Shown here piece after piece: positions 5,823 to 5,915 of a stretch of DNA of 5,915 bases. The DNA comes from Chloroflexota bacterium (GTDB lineage: Bacteria > Chloroflexota > Limnocylindria > Limnocylindrales > CSP1-4), in contig JAKAAV010000161.1 in the NCBI GenBank assembly GCA_021802185.1, forward strand, positions 1 to 5,915, read 5' to 3'. The position numbers and the translations under genes were made by a program. The notes below the pieces were generated by a model. That model saw only the letters and a list, made by a program, of their open reading frames with translations. It had not been told where the DNA came from and made no database searches. How positions within the stretch are numbered: the stretch's first letter is position 1; each line of letters opens with the position of its first letter.

Positions 5823-5828
5823 ACTGTA
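5823..5828 (-). promoter_or_regulatory. -10-like box of the mutase gene
   Basis: On the minus strand the sequence TGCTACAGT (5831-5823) is an extended -10 (TGn-TACAGT). Only 7 bases separate it from the mutase ATG, which places the transcription start at or next to the A of the start codon and predicts a leaderless message, in line with the lack of a ribosome binding site. No -35 box is evident. The 100 bases from 5816 to the window end show no other supported feature. Confidence 0.5.
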
Positions 5829-5915
5829 GCACGGGGGGCTCGGGCGGCCGCCGGACCGGTGCTGGCCGCGCATGTCGGATCGATGTCGGTGCAGCGCCCC
5901 CGCCGGCCCGATGCG

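Noticed and set aside
5872..5915. Possible start of a divergent plus-strand gene at ATG 5872
   Set aside because: Only 14 codons before the edge, no ribosome binding site and an unconvincing Cys/Arg/Pro-rich peptide.

Overview
The window is a 5.9 kb, very GC-rich stretch of bacterial chromosome with seven supported genes. GC-rich third codon positions, many open shadow frames, a catalytic-only methylmalonyl-CoA mutase subunit and the repeated -10-like octamer GCTACAGT fit an uncultured Chloroflexota-like (Limnocylindria type) or actinobacterial genome. That placement is an inference, because the window holds no phylogenetic marker. I see no mobile element, RNA gene or CRISPR array.

Layout. 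(1) Positions 1-117 have no supported gene and carry three exact tandem copies of a 19-bp unit. (2) Minus strand, 118-2075: a ferritin-like protein of the VioB/RebD-related type, followed by a DUF192 lipoprotein. The DUF192 frame abuts or overlaps the ferritin-like stop and has no ordinary start codon at the junction. (3) Positions 2076-2234 are a divergent promoter region with a perfect 20-bp palindrome (two tandem TTGCGCAA octamers) just upstream of an ArsR-family regulator. (4) Plus strand, 2235-2928: arsR then a canonical WCGPC thioredoxin, apparently one operon, closed by a hairpin terminator. (5) Positions 2929-3170 are a convergent gap holding that terminator and a 24-bp imperfect repeat of the 3' end of the next gene. 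(6) Minus strand, 5815 down to 3171: methylmalonyl-CoA mutase large subunit, an unrecognised 110-residue protein, and a DinB/maleylpyruvate-isomerase-like four-helix protein. The gaps are 69 and 74 bp, each with a GC-rich hairpin.

The genes may work as follows. The ArsR-thioredoxin pair looks like a self-contained regulated module: the regulator probably binds the palindrome over its own -35 region and so also controls thioredoxin. The mutase converts methylmalonyl-CoA to succinyl-CoA or the reverse (propionate and branched-chain acyl-CoA metabolism), but its cobalamin-binding partner is not in the window. The ferritin-like/DUF192 pair has no assigned pathway. No gap exceeds 300 bases. I found no clearly new multi-gene system; the best leads are the ArsR palindrome, the DUF192 start at a CTGA junction, and the stand-alone VioB-like ferritin protein.
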